DNA of 64,000 nucleotides from Amycolatopsis sp. 195334CR (GTDB lineage Bacteria > Actinomycetota > Actinomycetes > Mycobacteriales > Pseudonocardiaceae): NCBI RefSeq assembly GCF_017309385.1, contig NZ_JAFJMJ010000001.1, positions 248,001-312,000 of the forward strand, given 5' to 3'. Every line of letters starts with the position of its first letter. The first letter of the stretch is position 1. Position numbers and translations under genes: made by a program. Shown in pieces: positions 17,544 to 27,985 of the stretch. The notes below the pieces were generated by a model. The model had not been told where the DNA came from. It was given only the letters and a program-made list of their open reading frames with translations, and did not search any database.

Positions 17544-18817
17544 CCCAGGTCCGCGTACAACGGGTGCTTCTTGGCCAGCAGCTCGACCCTGGTGCGCAGC
17601 GACTGCTCCGCCGCCGAGTCGAAGTCCGGCCGCAGCGCGATCGCGATCACGTCGGCGACCTCGGCGAAGTCGTCGGCGGTGAAGCCGCGGGTGGCCAGCG
17701 CCGGGGTGCCGATGCGCAGCCCCGAGGTGACCATCGGCGGGCGGGGGTCGAACGGCACCGCGTTGCGGTTGACCGTGATGCCGACCGAGTGCAGCCGGTC
17801 TTCGGCCTCCTGACCGTTCAAAGTGGACTGGACCAGGTCGACCAGCACCAGGTGCACCTCGGTGCCGCCGGTGAGCACGCGCACCCCGGCCTCGGCGCAG
17901 TCCGCCTGGGACAGTCGTTCCGCCAGGATCTTCGCACCCTCGAGCACCCGGCGCTGCCGCTCGGCGAACTCCTCGCTCGCGGCGATCTTCAGCGCCACGG
18001 CCTTGGCGGCGATCACGTGCTCCAGCGGCCCGCCCTGCTGACCGGGGAACACCGAAGAGTTCAGCTTCTTCGCCAGCTCCTGCTTGGCGAAGATCAGCCC
18101 GCCACGCGGCCCGCCGAGGGTCTTGTGCGTGGTGGTGGTGACGATGTCGGCGTGCGGCACCGGGTTCGGGTGCAGCCCGGCCGCGACCAGCCCGGCGAAG
18201 TGCGCCATGTCCACCATCAGCTTGGCGCCGACCTTGTCCGCGATGCGGCGGAACTCGGCGAAGTCCAGCTGACGCGGGTACGCCGACCAGCCGGCGATGA
18301 TCAGCTTCGGCTGGCTCTCCGTGGCGAGGCGCTCGACCTCGGCCATGTCCACGATGCCGGTCTCCTGGTCGACGTGGTAGGCGACCACGTTGTACAGCTT
18401 GCCGGAGAAGTTCAGCTTCATGCCGTGCGTCAGGTGCCCGCCGTGCGCCAGGTCCAGCCCGAGAATGGTGTCCTCGGGGCTGAGCACGGCGGCCATCGCG
18501 GCGGCGTTGGCCTGCGCGCCCGAATGCGGCTGCACGTTCGCGAACTCGGCGCCGAACAGCGCCTTCGCCCGGTCGATCGCCAGCTGCTCGATCACGTCGA
18601 CGTGCTCGCAGCCACCGTAGTAGCGGCGGCCGGGGTAGCCCTCGGCGTACTTGTTGGTCAGCACCGAGCCCTGCGCCTCGAGCACGCCCTGCGGCGCGAA
18701 GTTCTCGGAGGCGATCATCTCCAGGGTGGACTGCTGGCGGTGCAGCTCGGCGGCCACCGCGGCGGCCACCTCCGGGTCCACAGTGGACAGGTTCGCGTCG
18801 AAGGAGTTCATGCTCAC
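17540..18817 (-). CDS. glyA: Serine hydroxymethyltransferase
   Basis: 425 aa, typical length. PLP-enzyme marks include [10 protein letters not shown], the [17 protein letters not shown] substrate loop, the PLP lysine in [14 protein letters not shown], and [10 protein letters not shown] near the C-terminus. It interconverts serine and glycine with (methylene)tetrahydrofolate. The ATG overlaps the gcvH stop by 4 nt and its own stop overlaps lipA, so it is the middle of a coupled operon. Placed behind a glycine-activated riboswitch it should run towards serine, using the methylene-THF made by the cleavage system. The serine-dehydratase gene downstream supports that direction. Confidence 0.96.
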   Translation of the reverse strand: MSMNSFDANLSTVDPEVAAAVAAELHRQQSTLEMIASENFAPQGVLEAQGSVLTNKYAEGYPGRRYYGGCEHVDVIEQLAIDRAKALFGAEFANVQPHSGAQANAAAMAAVLSPEDTILGLDLAHGGHLTHGMKLNFSGKLYNVVAYHVDQETGIVDMAEVERLATESQPKLIIAGWSAYPRQLDFAEFRRIADKVGAKLMVDMAHFAGLVAAGLHPNPVPHADIVTTTTHKTLGGPRGGLIFAKQELAKKLNSSVFPGQQGGPLEHVIAAKAVALKIAASEEFAERQRRVLEGAKILAERLSQADCAEAGVRVLTGGTEVHLVLVDLVQSTLNGQEAEDRLHSVGITVNRNAVPFDPRPPMVTSGLRIGTPALATRGFTADDFAEVADVIAIALRPDFDSAAEQSLRTRVELLAKKHPLYADLG

Positions 18818-19191
18818 GCCTCCTCGTTGGTCAGTTCGCGGTAGCGGTCGGCGTCGAGCAGCTCGGGCAGCTCGGCGACGCGCACGCGGAAGAGCCAGCC
18901 CTTGCCGTACGGGTCGGAGTTGATCAGCTCGGGCTCGTCGGCCACCGCGTCGTTGATCTCCACGACCTCGCCGTTGGCCGGCGCGAACAGCTCGCTGACC
19001 GACTTGGTGGACTCGATCTCACCGCACGGCTCACCGGCGGTCAGCGCCGACCCGACCTCGGGCAGCTGCACGTAGACGACGTCACCGAGGGATTCGGCGG
19101 CGAAGGCGGTGATGCCCACAGTGGACACCCCGTCCTCCTCGCGCAGCCACTCGTGCTCGGCGGTGTAACGCAGTTCCTGGGGGATGCTCAT
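18814..19191 (-). CDS. gcvH: Glycine cleavage system H protein
   Basis: 125 aa, the standard size for the lipoyl carrier. The lipoylation site is Lys63 in [11 protein letters not shown], followed by the conserved [13 protein letters not shown] hairpin. The protein shuttles the aminomethyl group from GcvP to GcvT and electrons to the lipoamide dehydrogenase (L protein), whose gene is not in the window. It starts 15 nt after the gcvT stop and overlaps glyA by 4 nt. Confidence 0.96.
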   Translation of the reverse strand: MSIPQELRYTAEHEWLREEDGVSTVGITAFAAESLGDVVYVQLPEVGSALTAGEPCGEIESTKSVSELFAPANGEVVEINDAVADEPELINSDPYGKGWLFRVRVAELPELLDADRYRELTNEEA

Positions 19192-19206
19192 TTTCGCGGG
19201 AGTCCT

Positions 19207-20295
19207 TCAGCGCTTGTAGAACGGCAGGGCGACGACCTCGACGGGTTCGACGCGGCCTCGGATGTCGACGGAGAGTTTGGCACCCGGGTCCGACAGTCCC
19301 GGTGGCACGTACGCCATCGCGATGGGATACCCCAGAGTGGGTGACAGCGCGCCGCTGGTGATCTCGCCGACCACCTTTTCGCCGTCCAGCACGGGATAAC
19401 CGTGCCGGGGCGCGCGACGGCCGCTGCCGGTCAGCCCGACCAGCACGCGCTCGGCCCCGGCGTCCCGGCGCTGCTCCAGCGCCTTCTTGCCGACGAAGTC
19501 CGCTTCCTTGTCGAACTTGACCACGCGGCCGAGCCCGGCCTCGAACGGTGACAGCTCGGTGCTGAGTTCGTTGCCGTACAACGGCATTCCGGCTTCGAGG
19601 CGGAGGGTGTCGCGGCAGGCGAGCCCGGCGGGGACCAGCCCGTGCGGCTGTCCGGCCTCGGTGAGCACGCGCCAGATCTCCGGCGCGACCGCGGCGTCGA
19701 CGTACAGCTCGAAGCCGTCCTCACCGGTGTAGCCGGTGCGCGCGAGCAGCACGTCGTGGCCGCCGACCGTGGTCGGCACCGAGGCGTAGTACTTCAGCGC
19801 GCCCAGGTCGGCGTCGCACACCGCGCCGATGATGGCGGGCGAGGTCGGGCCCTGGACGGCGATCAGCGCGACCTCGGCCGAGCGGTCGGTCACCTCGGTG
19901 TCGAAGCCGGAAGCGCGCTCCCGCAGGGCTTCGGCGACCACCGCGGCGTTGCCCGCGTTGGCCACCACCAGGTACTTCTCCTCGGCCAAGCGGTAGACGA
20001 CCAGATCGTCCAGCACCCCACCGGATTCCGCGCACAGCATGGAGTACCGGGCCCGGCCGACGGACACCGCGGACAGCTTGCCGACCAGCGCGTGGTCGAG
20101 CGCGCGGGCCGCCTCCGGCCCGGTCAGCTCGATCTCCGCCATGTGCGAGAGGTCGAACAGGCCCGCCGCCTCGCGCACGGCCTTGTGCTCGGCCAGCTCA
20201 CTGGCGTACCGCACCGGCATGGACCAGCCGGCGAAGTCGGTGAACAGCGCGCCGAGTCCGGAGTGGACTTCGTGCAGGGGGGATTTCGTGGTCAC
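19207..20295 (-). CDS. gcvT: Glycine cleavage system T protein (aminomethyltransferase)
   Basis: I place the start at the GTG at 20295, 4 nt after the gcvP stop, giving 362 aa (MTTKSPLHEVHS), the normal length; the frame is open further to 20352 but that would overlap gcvP. Family marks: FTDFAGWSMPVRYASE, LFDLSHMAEI, folate-site ARTGYTGEDGFELY, and the C-terminal ITSGALSPTLGYPIAMAYV. The enzyme transfers the methylene group from aminomethyl-lipoyl GcvH to tetrahydrofolate and releases ammonia. Confidence 0.95.
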   Translation of the reverse strand: MTTKSPLHEVHSGLGALFTDFAGWSMPVRYASELAEHKAVREAAGLFDLSHMAEIELTGPEAARALDHALVGKLSAVSVGRARYSMLCAESGGVLDDLVVYRLAEEKYLVVANAGNAAVVAEALRERASGFDTEVTDRSAEVALIAVQGPTSPAIIGAVCDADLGALKYYASVPTTVGGHDVLLARTGYTGEDGFELYVDAAVAPEIWRVLTEAGQPHGLVPAGLACRDTLRLEAGMPLYGNELSTELSPFEAGLGRVVKFDKEADFVGKKALEQRRDAGAERVLVGLTGSGRRAPRHGYPVLDGEKVVGEITSGALSPTLGYPIAMAYVPPGLSDPGAKLSVDIRGRVEPVEVVALPFYKR

Positions 20296-20299
20296 GGGT

Positions 20300-23137
<2,838 letters not shown>

Positions 23138-23182
23138 TGGAGCTCCTCGCGTCGGGCATGGGCACGGGGACCCACTGCTGGG

Positions 23183-23381
23183 AACTCCCCCTCTGTCATG
23201 GCACCTGAGAGTTTCACCGCGCGCTCGAGCGCGGCTTTCACCTTGGGTGAGGCGCGGGTGCGCCTGCTTTCCAGAGTGGCCTGGCCTGAAGCGGTGTGCT
23301 ACCTGAGAGATTGGTGGGGAGTTTGCTCCTTCGGTGCCTCGTTCCACGCGTGAACGCGCGGCGAGAACTCTCCCGCTCCGG
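23183..23381 (-). promoter_or_regulatory. Tandem glycine riboswitch (gcvT-type) controlling the gcv-glyA-lipA-sdaA operon
   Basis: On the minus strand aptamer 1 runs from a GCGGGAGAG P1 strand (23377) through CACCGAAGGAGCAAAC, CAATCTCTCAGGT and CAGGCCAGGCCACTCTGG (near 23271). Aptamer 2 follows with a short linker: CACCCAAGGTGAAAGCC, GGTGAAACTCTCAGGTGCC and ATGACAGAGGGGGAG (ending near 23183). These are the conserved cores of the glycine riboswitch in its two-aptamer form. About 45 nt separate it from the gcvP GTG, room for an expression platform. Members of this class turn genes on when glycine is abundant. Confidence 0.93.
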
Positions 23382-23463
23382 CTCGTGTCAGCCCGATGTG
23401 AAGTTGTGTGCTCAGAGGGCGCGCAAGCAGGGCAGGTGGATGCCCGTCGTGATCGAGGTGGTT

Positions 23464-23529
23464 CCTGGCGGTGCCGCGCCGGCATCGTCGTACTGGACCG
23501 TACTTCGATGTCGGCGCGGTGCCGCCAGG
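23464..23529. repeat. 66-bp imperfect palindrome, possible terminator or structured RNA
   Basis: Two 30-bp arms (starting CCTGGCGGTGCCGCGCCGGC and ending GTCGGCGCGGTGCCGCCAGG) flank a 6-bp loop, with five mismatches. As plus-strand RNA three mismatches become G-U pairs; as minus-strand RNA they do not. It lies 62 nt beyond the SDR stop codon (minus strand) and about 80 nt upstream of the riboswitch, so it could end transcription between the two units, but there is no T-tract. The rest of the 23382-23591 gap shows nothing else. Confidence 0.6.
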
Positions 23530-23591
23530 GACCGCCTCGGCGCGGCGGGCGCCGCCATGCCCTGTTTGCGTGTCCTCTTGGCGATCGTAAC

Positions 23592-24359
23592 TCACAACGG
23601 GGTCACGTAGGCGCCCGAGATGCCGCCGTCGACCAGGAACTGCGAAGCTGTGATGAACGACGCATCGTCGCTGGCCAGGAACGCGACCGCGGCGGCGAGC
23701 TCCTCCGGCTCGGCGAACCGGCCCAGCGGCACGTGCACCAGACGGCGGGCAGCGCGCTCCGGGTCCTTGGCGAAGAGCTCCTTGAGCAGCGGGGTGTTCA
23801 CCGGTCCCGGGCACAGCGCGTTGATCCGGATGCCCTCGCGGGCGAACTGCACGCCCAGCTCGCGGGTCATCGACAGCACCCCGCCCTTGGACGCGCTGTA
23901 GGAGATCTGCGAGGTCGCCGCGCCCATCACCGCCACGAAGGACGCGGTGTTCACGATCGACCCCTTGCCCTGCGCCCGCATGTGCGGGATCGCGTACTTG
24001 CAGCACAGGTACACCGAGGTGAGATTGACCCGCTGGACCTTCTCCCAGGCGTCGAGGCCGGTGGTCAGGATCGAGTCGTCCTCCGGCGGGGAGATGCCGG
24101 CGTTGTTGAACGCGACGTCCAGCGAGCCGTACTCGTCGACCGCGGTCTGGAACAGGGCCTTGACCTGCTCCTCGTCGGTCACGTCGGTCCGCACGAACAG
24201 GCCGCCGACCTCGTCCGCGGCGGCCTTGCCGGACTCCTCGGCGACATCGGCGATGACCACCTTGGCGCCCTCTTCGGCGAGCCGCCGGGCGGTGGCCAGG
24301 CCGATCCCGCTGCCGCCACCGGTGATGGTCACCACACGGCCGTCGAAACGCTGCACCAT
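23592..24359 (-). CDS. SDR-family oxidoreductase of the gamma-glutamylation cluster
   Basis: 255 aa, classical short-chain dehydrogenase: NAD(P) motif [12 protein letters not shown], catalytic serine in ASFVAVMGA region, SYSASKGG with the active-site Tyr and Lys, and PGPVNTPL. An acidic residue after the second beta strand ([10 protein letters not shown]) favours NAD(H). It starts directly after the aldehyde dehydrogenase stop, so it is the last gene of the four-gene unit with the ligase, hydrolase and aldehyde dehydrogenase. Similar SDR genes accompany glnA4-type clusters. A role in oxidising an alcohol intermediate of the amine catabolic route is plausible, but the substrate is not known. 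Confidence 0.85.
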   Translation of the reverse strand: MVQRFDGRVVTITGGGSGIGLATARRLAEEGAKVVIADVAEESGKAAADEVGGLFVRTDVTDEEQVKALFQTAVDEYGSLDVAFNNAGISPPEDDSILTTGLDAWEKVQRVNLTSVYLCCKYAIPHMRAQGKGSIVNTASFVAVMGAATSQISYSASKGGVLSMTRELGVQFAREGIRINALCPGPVNTPLLKELFAKDPERAARRLVHVPLGRFAEPEELAAAVAFLASDDASFITASQFLVDGGISGAYVTPL

Positions 24360-25730
24360 CTAGTTCTCCTCGGTCGAAATGAACACGTTCTTGGTCTCGG
24401 TGAAGGCGGTCACCGCGTCGGGGCCCAGCTCCCGGCCGAGGCCGGACTGCTTGAAGCCGCCGAACGGCGTCCAGTACCGCACCGAGGAATGGGAGTTGAC
24501 GGAGAGGTTCCCGGCCTCGACCCCGCGCGACACCCGCAGCGCGCGGCCCACGTCCCGGGTCCAGATCGAGCCGGACAGCCCGTACTCGGTGTGGTTGGCC
24601 ATGCGCACCGCGTCCGCTTCGTCGGTGAACGGCACCACGGCCACCACCGGCCCGAAGATCTCCTCGCTGGCCAGCGGGTGCGCCAGGTCCGGCGGGGTGA
24701 CCACGGTCGGCGGGAACCAGAACCCGGCGCCCTCCGGCGCGCTGCCGCGGAACGCCACCGGCGCTTGTTCGTCCACATAGGACGAGACCTTGGCCAGGTG
24801 GGCGGCCGAGATCAGCGGGCCCATCTCGGTGGTCTCGGCACCGGGATCACCGACCACCACCCCGCGCACCGCCGGTTCGAGCAGTTCCATGAACCGGTCG
24901 TACGCGCTCGCCTGCACCAGGATCAGCGAGCGGGCGCAGCAGTCCTGCCCGGCGTTGTCGAACACGCCGTAGGGCGCGGTCGCCGCGGCCTTCTCCAGAT
25001 CGGCGTCGTCGAAGACCACGTTCGCGTTCTTGCCGCCGAGCTCCAGCGTCACCCGCTTCACCTGGGCCGCGCAGCCGGCCATGATCTGCTTGCCGACCTC
25101 GGTGGAGCCGGTGAAGACCACCTTGCGCACCAGCGGGTGCTCGACGAACCGCTGCCCCACCACCGAACCCTTGCCCGGCAGCACCTGGAACACGTCCTCG
25201 GGAAGGCCCGCCTCCCGCGCGAGCTCGGCGAGCCGCAGCGCGGTCAGCGGGGTGAGCTCGGCGGGTTTGAGCACCACGGTGTTGCCCGCCGCCAGCGCCG
25301 GGGCGAACCCCCAGCCGGCGATCGGCATCGGGAAGTTCCACGGCACGATCACGCCAACCACGCCGAGCGGCTCGTGGAAGGTCACGTTCAGCCCGCCCGG
25401 CACCGGGATCTGCTGGCCGATCAGGCGTTCCGGGGCGGCCGCGTAGTAGTGTAGCACGTCGCGGACGTTGCCTGCCTCCCAGCGCGCGTTGCCGATGGTG
25501 TGGCCGGAGTTGACCACCTCCAGCTGCGCCAGGTACTCGATGTCGGCGTCCACCGCGTCGGCGAACCGGCGCAGCAGCCGGGCCCGGTCGCCCGGCGCCA
25601 CCGCCCGCCACGACGGCAGCGCGGCGTGCGCCCGCCGGATCGCCGCGTCGGTGTCCTCGGCCGACGTCAGCTCGACCGAGCGCACGACCTGCTCGGTCGC
25701 CGGGTTGATGACCTCGAATGTGGTGCTCAT
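24360..25730 (-). CDS. Aldehyde dehydrogenase (PuuC/gamma-glutamyl-aminoaldehyde type)
   Basis: 456 aa from the ATG at 25730, which overlaps the stop of the upstream hydrolase gene (ATGA). ALDH residues are all present: the oxyanion Asn in PWNFPMPIAGWGFAPAL, the NAD lysine in KPAELTP, the general-base Glu in LELGGKNAN, and the nucleophilic Cys in GQDCCARS, plus the C-terminal PFGGFKQSGLGRE. The protein oxidises an aldehyde to the acid with NAD(P)+. In its cluster the likely substrate is the gamma-glutamylated aminoaldehyde from ethanolamine or a polyamine, as for PuuC. The N-terminus is slightly short compared with the roughly 475-490 aa usual for this family. Confidence 0.88.
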   Translation of the reverse strand: MSTTFEVINPATEQVVRSVELTSAEDTDAAIRRAHAALPSWRAVAPGDRARLLRRFADAVDADIEYLAQLEVVNSGHTIGNARWEAGNVRDVLHYYAAAPERLIGQQIPVPGGLNVTFHEPLGVVGVIVPWNFPMPIAGWGFAPALAAGNTVVLKPAELTPLTALRLAELAREAGLPEDVFQVLPGKGSVVGQRFVEHPLVRKVVFTGSTEVGKQIMAGCAAQVKRVTLELGGKNANVVFDDADLEKAAATAPYGVFDNAGQDCCARSLILVQASAYDRFMELLEPAVRGVVVGDPGAETTEMGPLISAAHLAKVSSYVDEQAPVAFRGSAPEGAGFWFPPTVVTPPDLAHPLASEEIFGPVVAVVPFTDEADAVRMANHTEYGLSGSIWTRDVGRALRVSRGVEAGNLSVNSHSSVRYWTPFGGFKQSGLGRELGPDAVTAFTETKNVFISTEEN

Positions 25731-26440
25731 GCCTTGCCTTTCCCCGCTTCCGCCACCAGCGCGGCGAACAGCCGGAAGTCGTCCAGGTCCTGTTCGGGGT
25801 GCCACTGCACGCCCAGTACGAACCGTCCCGGGGTTTCGACCGCCTCGACGGTCCCGTCGGCCGCCCAGCCGACCGCCTGGAGCCCGCCGCCGAGCCGGTC
25901 CACCGCCTGGTGGTGGTAGCAGCGGCACTTCGTGTGGTCGCCGAGGATCGCCGCGGCGCGGCTGCCCTCGGCGAGGCGCACGTCGGTCAGGCCGAAGGTG
26001 GCCACCGCGGGCTGGTGGTCGCTGGTGCCGAGCCGGTCGGGCAGGTGCTGGGTGAGCGTGCCGCCGAAGGCCACGTTGAGCACCTCCATGCCGCGGCACA
26101 CGCCCAGCACCGGCAGGCCGTTGGCGAGCGCGCGGTCCAGCAGCTCGAACTCGAACGCGTCGCGGGCGGGCCGGGTCACCGTGGCCGGATGCGCCTCCTG
26201 CCCGTACCGCGACGGCTCGATGTCGGCGCCGCCGACCAGGACCAGCCCGTCCAGCGCTTCCGCCAGTTCGGCGTGCCCGAAGCCGACGGGCGGCAGCAGC
26301 ACCGGTACGCCACCGGCCCGCGTCACCGCCTCGACGTACCCGCCGTGCAGGACGGCGGCCTCGGTCTCCCACACCCCGAACGAGGTCCGTTCGAGGTAGG
26401 TGGTGAGGCCGATGAGTGGCCTAGAGACGTTCGAAACCAC
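25727..26440 (-). CDS. Gamma-glutamyl-gamma-aminobutyrate hydrolase-type amidotransferase (PuuD-like)
   Basis: 237 aa class I glutamine amidotransferase. The N-terminus RPLIGLTTYLE is typical of PuuD/peptidase C26, followed by DGLVLVGGADIEPSRYGQE, the nucleophile Cys in VLGVCRGMEVLN, and the catalytic His and Glu in VQWHPEQD. It should cleave the gamma-glutamyl amide to free glutamate and the acid product after the aldehyde dehydrogenase step. The GTG start at 26440 overlaps the 3' end of the ligase gene by 20 nt and its end overlaps the aldehyde dehydrogenase gene by 4 nt. Confidence 0.9.
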   Translation of the reverse strand: MVSNVSRPLIGLTTYLERTSFGVWETEAAVLHGGYVEAVTRAGGVPVLLPPVGFGHAELAEALDGLVLVGGADIEPSRYGQEAHPATVTRPARDAFEFELLDRALANGLPVLGVCRGMEVLNVAFGGTLTQHLPDRLGTSDHQPAVATFGLTDVRLAEGSRAAAILGDHTKCRCYHHQAVDRLGGGLQAVGWAADGTVEAVETPGRFVLGVQWHPEQDLDDFRLFAALVAEAGKGKA

Positions 26441-27785
26441 GTACTCGCTCCCAGTCGGTGACCGCGGCGTCGAAGGCGGTCAGCTCGACCTTCGCCGCGT
26501 TCAGGTAGTGCTCCACCACGTCCGCGCCGAATGCCTCCTGCGCGACCTTGCTGTCCTTGAGCAGTTCGGCCGCTTCGCGCAGGGTGGTCGGCACGGTCGG
26601 CTTTCCCGAGGTGTAGGCGTTCCCCTGGAGTTCCGGCTCCAGCGGCAGCTCGTTCTCGATGCCGTGCAGCCCGGCCGCGATGAGCGCGGCGGTGGCCAGG
26701 TACGGGTTCACGTCCCCGCCCGGCACGCGGTTCTCCACCCGCAGGGACTGCCCGTGGCCGACCACCCGCAGCGCGCAGGTGCGGTTGTCGGTGCCCCAGG
26801 CGACCGCGGTCGGCGCGAAGCTGCCGGGCACAAAACGCTTGTAGGAGTTGATGTTCGGCGCGAAGAAGTAGGTCAGCTCCCGGAGGCAGGCGAGCTGACC
26901 GGCGAGGAAGTGCTCCATCAGCTTCGAGAACCCGCCGGGACCGTCACCGGCCAGCACCGGCTCGCCTTCCAATGAGCGCAGGCTGATGTGGATGTGGCAG
27001 GAGTTGCCCTCGCGCTCGTTGTACTTCGCCATGAAGGTCAGGCTCTTGCCCTCCTGCGCGGCGATCTCCTTGGCGCCGTTCTTGTAGATGCCGTGGTTGT
27101 CGCAAGTGGACAGTGCGTCGGTGTAGCGGAAGGCGATCTCCTGCTGCCCCGGGTTGCACTCGCCCTTGGCCGACTCCACGTACAGGCCGGCGCCGGTCAT
27201 CGCGTTGCGGATCCGCCGCAGCAGCGGTTCCAGCCGCGCGGTGCCGAGCATGGAGTAGTCCACGTTGTACTGGTTCGACGGGGTCAGCTCGCGGTAGCCG
27301 GTTTTCCACGCCTGCTCGTAGCTGTCCTCGAAGACGATGAACTCCAGTTCGGTGCCGACGAAGGCGCCGAGGCCGCGCTCGGCCAGCCTGGCCAGCTGCT
27401 TCTTGAGCACCTGGCGCGGGGAGACGGTGACGTCCCCGCCCTGCACCCACTCCACGTCGGCGAGCACCATCGCGGTGCCCTCCTGCCACGGCACCAGCCG
27501 CAGCGTGTCGAAGTCGGGGCGCAGCACGCAGTCGCCGTAGCCGCGCTCCCAGGACGAGATGGCGTAACCGTCCACCGTGTTCATGTCCACGTCGACCGCG
27601 AGCAGGTAGTTGCAGGCCTCGGTGGCGTGCGGCACGACCTCGCTGAGGAAGTACTCCGCCGCGCACCGCTTGCCCTGCAACCGGCCCTGCATGTCGGTCA
27701 TCGCCACCAGGACGGTGTCCACGGTCCCGTCCTCGACGAGCCCTCGCAGCTCGTCGAGCGTCAGCATGCCCTTGCGTTTGCCCAT
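26421..27785 (-). CDS. Glutamine synthetase-like gamma-glutamyl-amine ligase (GlnA4/PuuA type)
   Basis: The ATG at 27785 (GGAGAGG upstream) gives 454 aa; a longer frame to 27872 crosses the promoter region. The glutamine-synthetase fold is clear: the KRCAAEYF beta-grasp end, ATP/metal strands FVGTELEFIVFEDSYEQAWK and VESAKGECNPGQQEIAFRY, CHIHISLRS, and the ANINSYKRF loop as APNINSYKRFVPGSFAPTAV. The classical ammonia-site and adenylylation-site (NLYDLPPE-type) sequences are absent, so this is not ordinary GlnA. Related actinobacterial enzymes (GlnA4, GlnA3, PuuA) ligate glutamate to ethanolamine or polyamines. The divergent ethanolamine-type permease favours ethanolamine. Confidence 0.88.
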   Translation of the reverse strand: MGKRKGMLTLDELRGLVEDGTVDTVLVAMTDMQGRLQGKRCAAEYFLSEVVPHATEACNYLLAVDVDMNTVDGYAISSWERGYGDCVLRPDFDTLRLVPWQEGTAMVLADVEWVQGGDVTVSPRQVLKKQLARLAERGLGAFVGTELEFIVFEDSYEQAWKTGYRELTPSNQYNVDYSMLGTARLEPLLRRIRNAMTGAGLYVESAKGECNPGQQEIAFRYTDALSTCDNHGIYKNGAKEIAAQEGKSLTFMAKYNEREGNSCHIHISLRSLEGEPVLAGDGPGGFSKLMEHFLAGQLACLRELTYFFAPNINSYKRFVPGSFAPTAVAWGTDNRTCALRVVGHGQSLRVENRVPGGDVNPYLATAALIAAGLHGIENELPLEPELQGNAYTSGKPTVPTTLREAAELLKDSKVAQEAFGADVVEHYLNAAKVELTAFDAAVTDWERVRGFERL

Positions 27786-27813
27786 CGACGACACCTCTCC
27801 GTCCCGCACAGCT

Positions 27814-27835
27814 AATGGAACTGTACAGACCCATT
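27814..27835. promoter_or_regulatory. Interrupted palindrome, candidate operator for the ligase operon
   Basis: AATGG-aa-CTGTACAG-ac-CCATT: outer 5-bp and inner 8-bp symmetric blocks in a 22-bp site, 29 nt upstream of the ligase ATG on the minus strand. Its position in a divergent 200-bp promoter region suggests control by a dimeric regulator, possibly FadR/GntR-type. Confidence 0.5.
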
Positions 27836-27936
27836 GAATGACCTTGGTACCGGTGCTGCGGGGCGAAGTCAACCGGCTCGCGGGCGCCTTGACAAACCCG
27901 AGGGGATGGCCGAACCTCGGACAACTTCAAAGGACT

Positions 27937-27965
27937 GTCCTGGCATCCATTGGGTAGGCCAGGAC
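27937..27965. promoter_or_regulatory. Inverted repeat just upstream of the permease gene
   Basis: GTCCTGGC and GCCAGGAC are perfect 8-bp arms around a 13-bp spacer, ending 20 nt before the permease ATG. A second short pair, CCGAGG/CCTCGG, spans 27898-27920, and TTGACA at 27889-27894 could be a -35 element. Either an operator or a 5'-UTR hairpin near the ribosome binding site. Confidence 0.4.
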
Positions 27966-27985
27966 GTGACCCGCAGGGAGTCCAG

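Noticed and set aside
23138..23485. N-terminal extension of GcvP upstream of 23137
   Set aside because: That stretch is the glycine riboswitch; a GTG with a good ribosome binding site gives a normal-length GcvP.
23464..23529. Intrinsic (Rho-independent) terminator
   Set aside because: No T-tract follows either arm, and pairing is poorer in the direction of the neighbouring genes.
26421..27785. Calling the glutamine-synthetase-like protein GlnA (ammonia assimilation)
   Set aside because: Operon partners (PuuD-like hydrolase, aldehyde dehydrogenase) and missing adenylylation-site sequence argue for a gamma-glutamyl-amine ligase.
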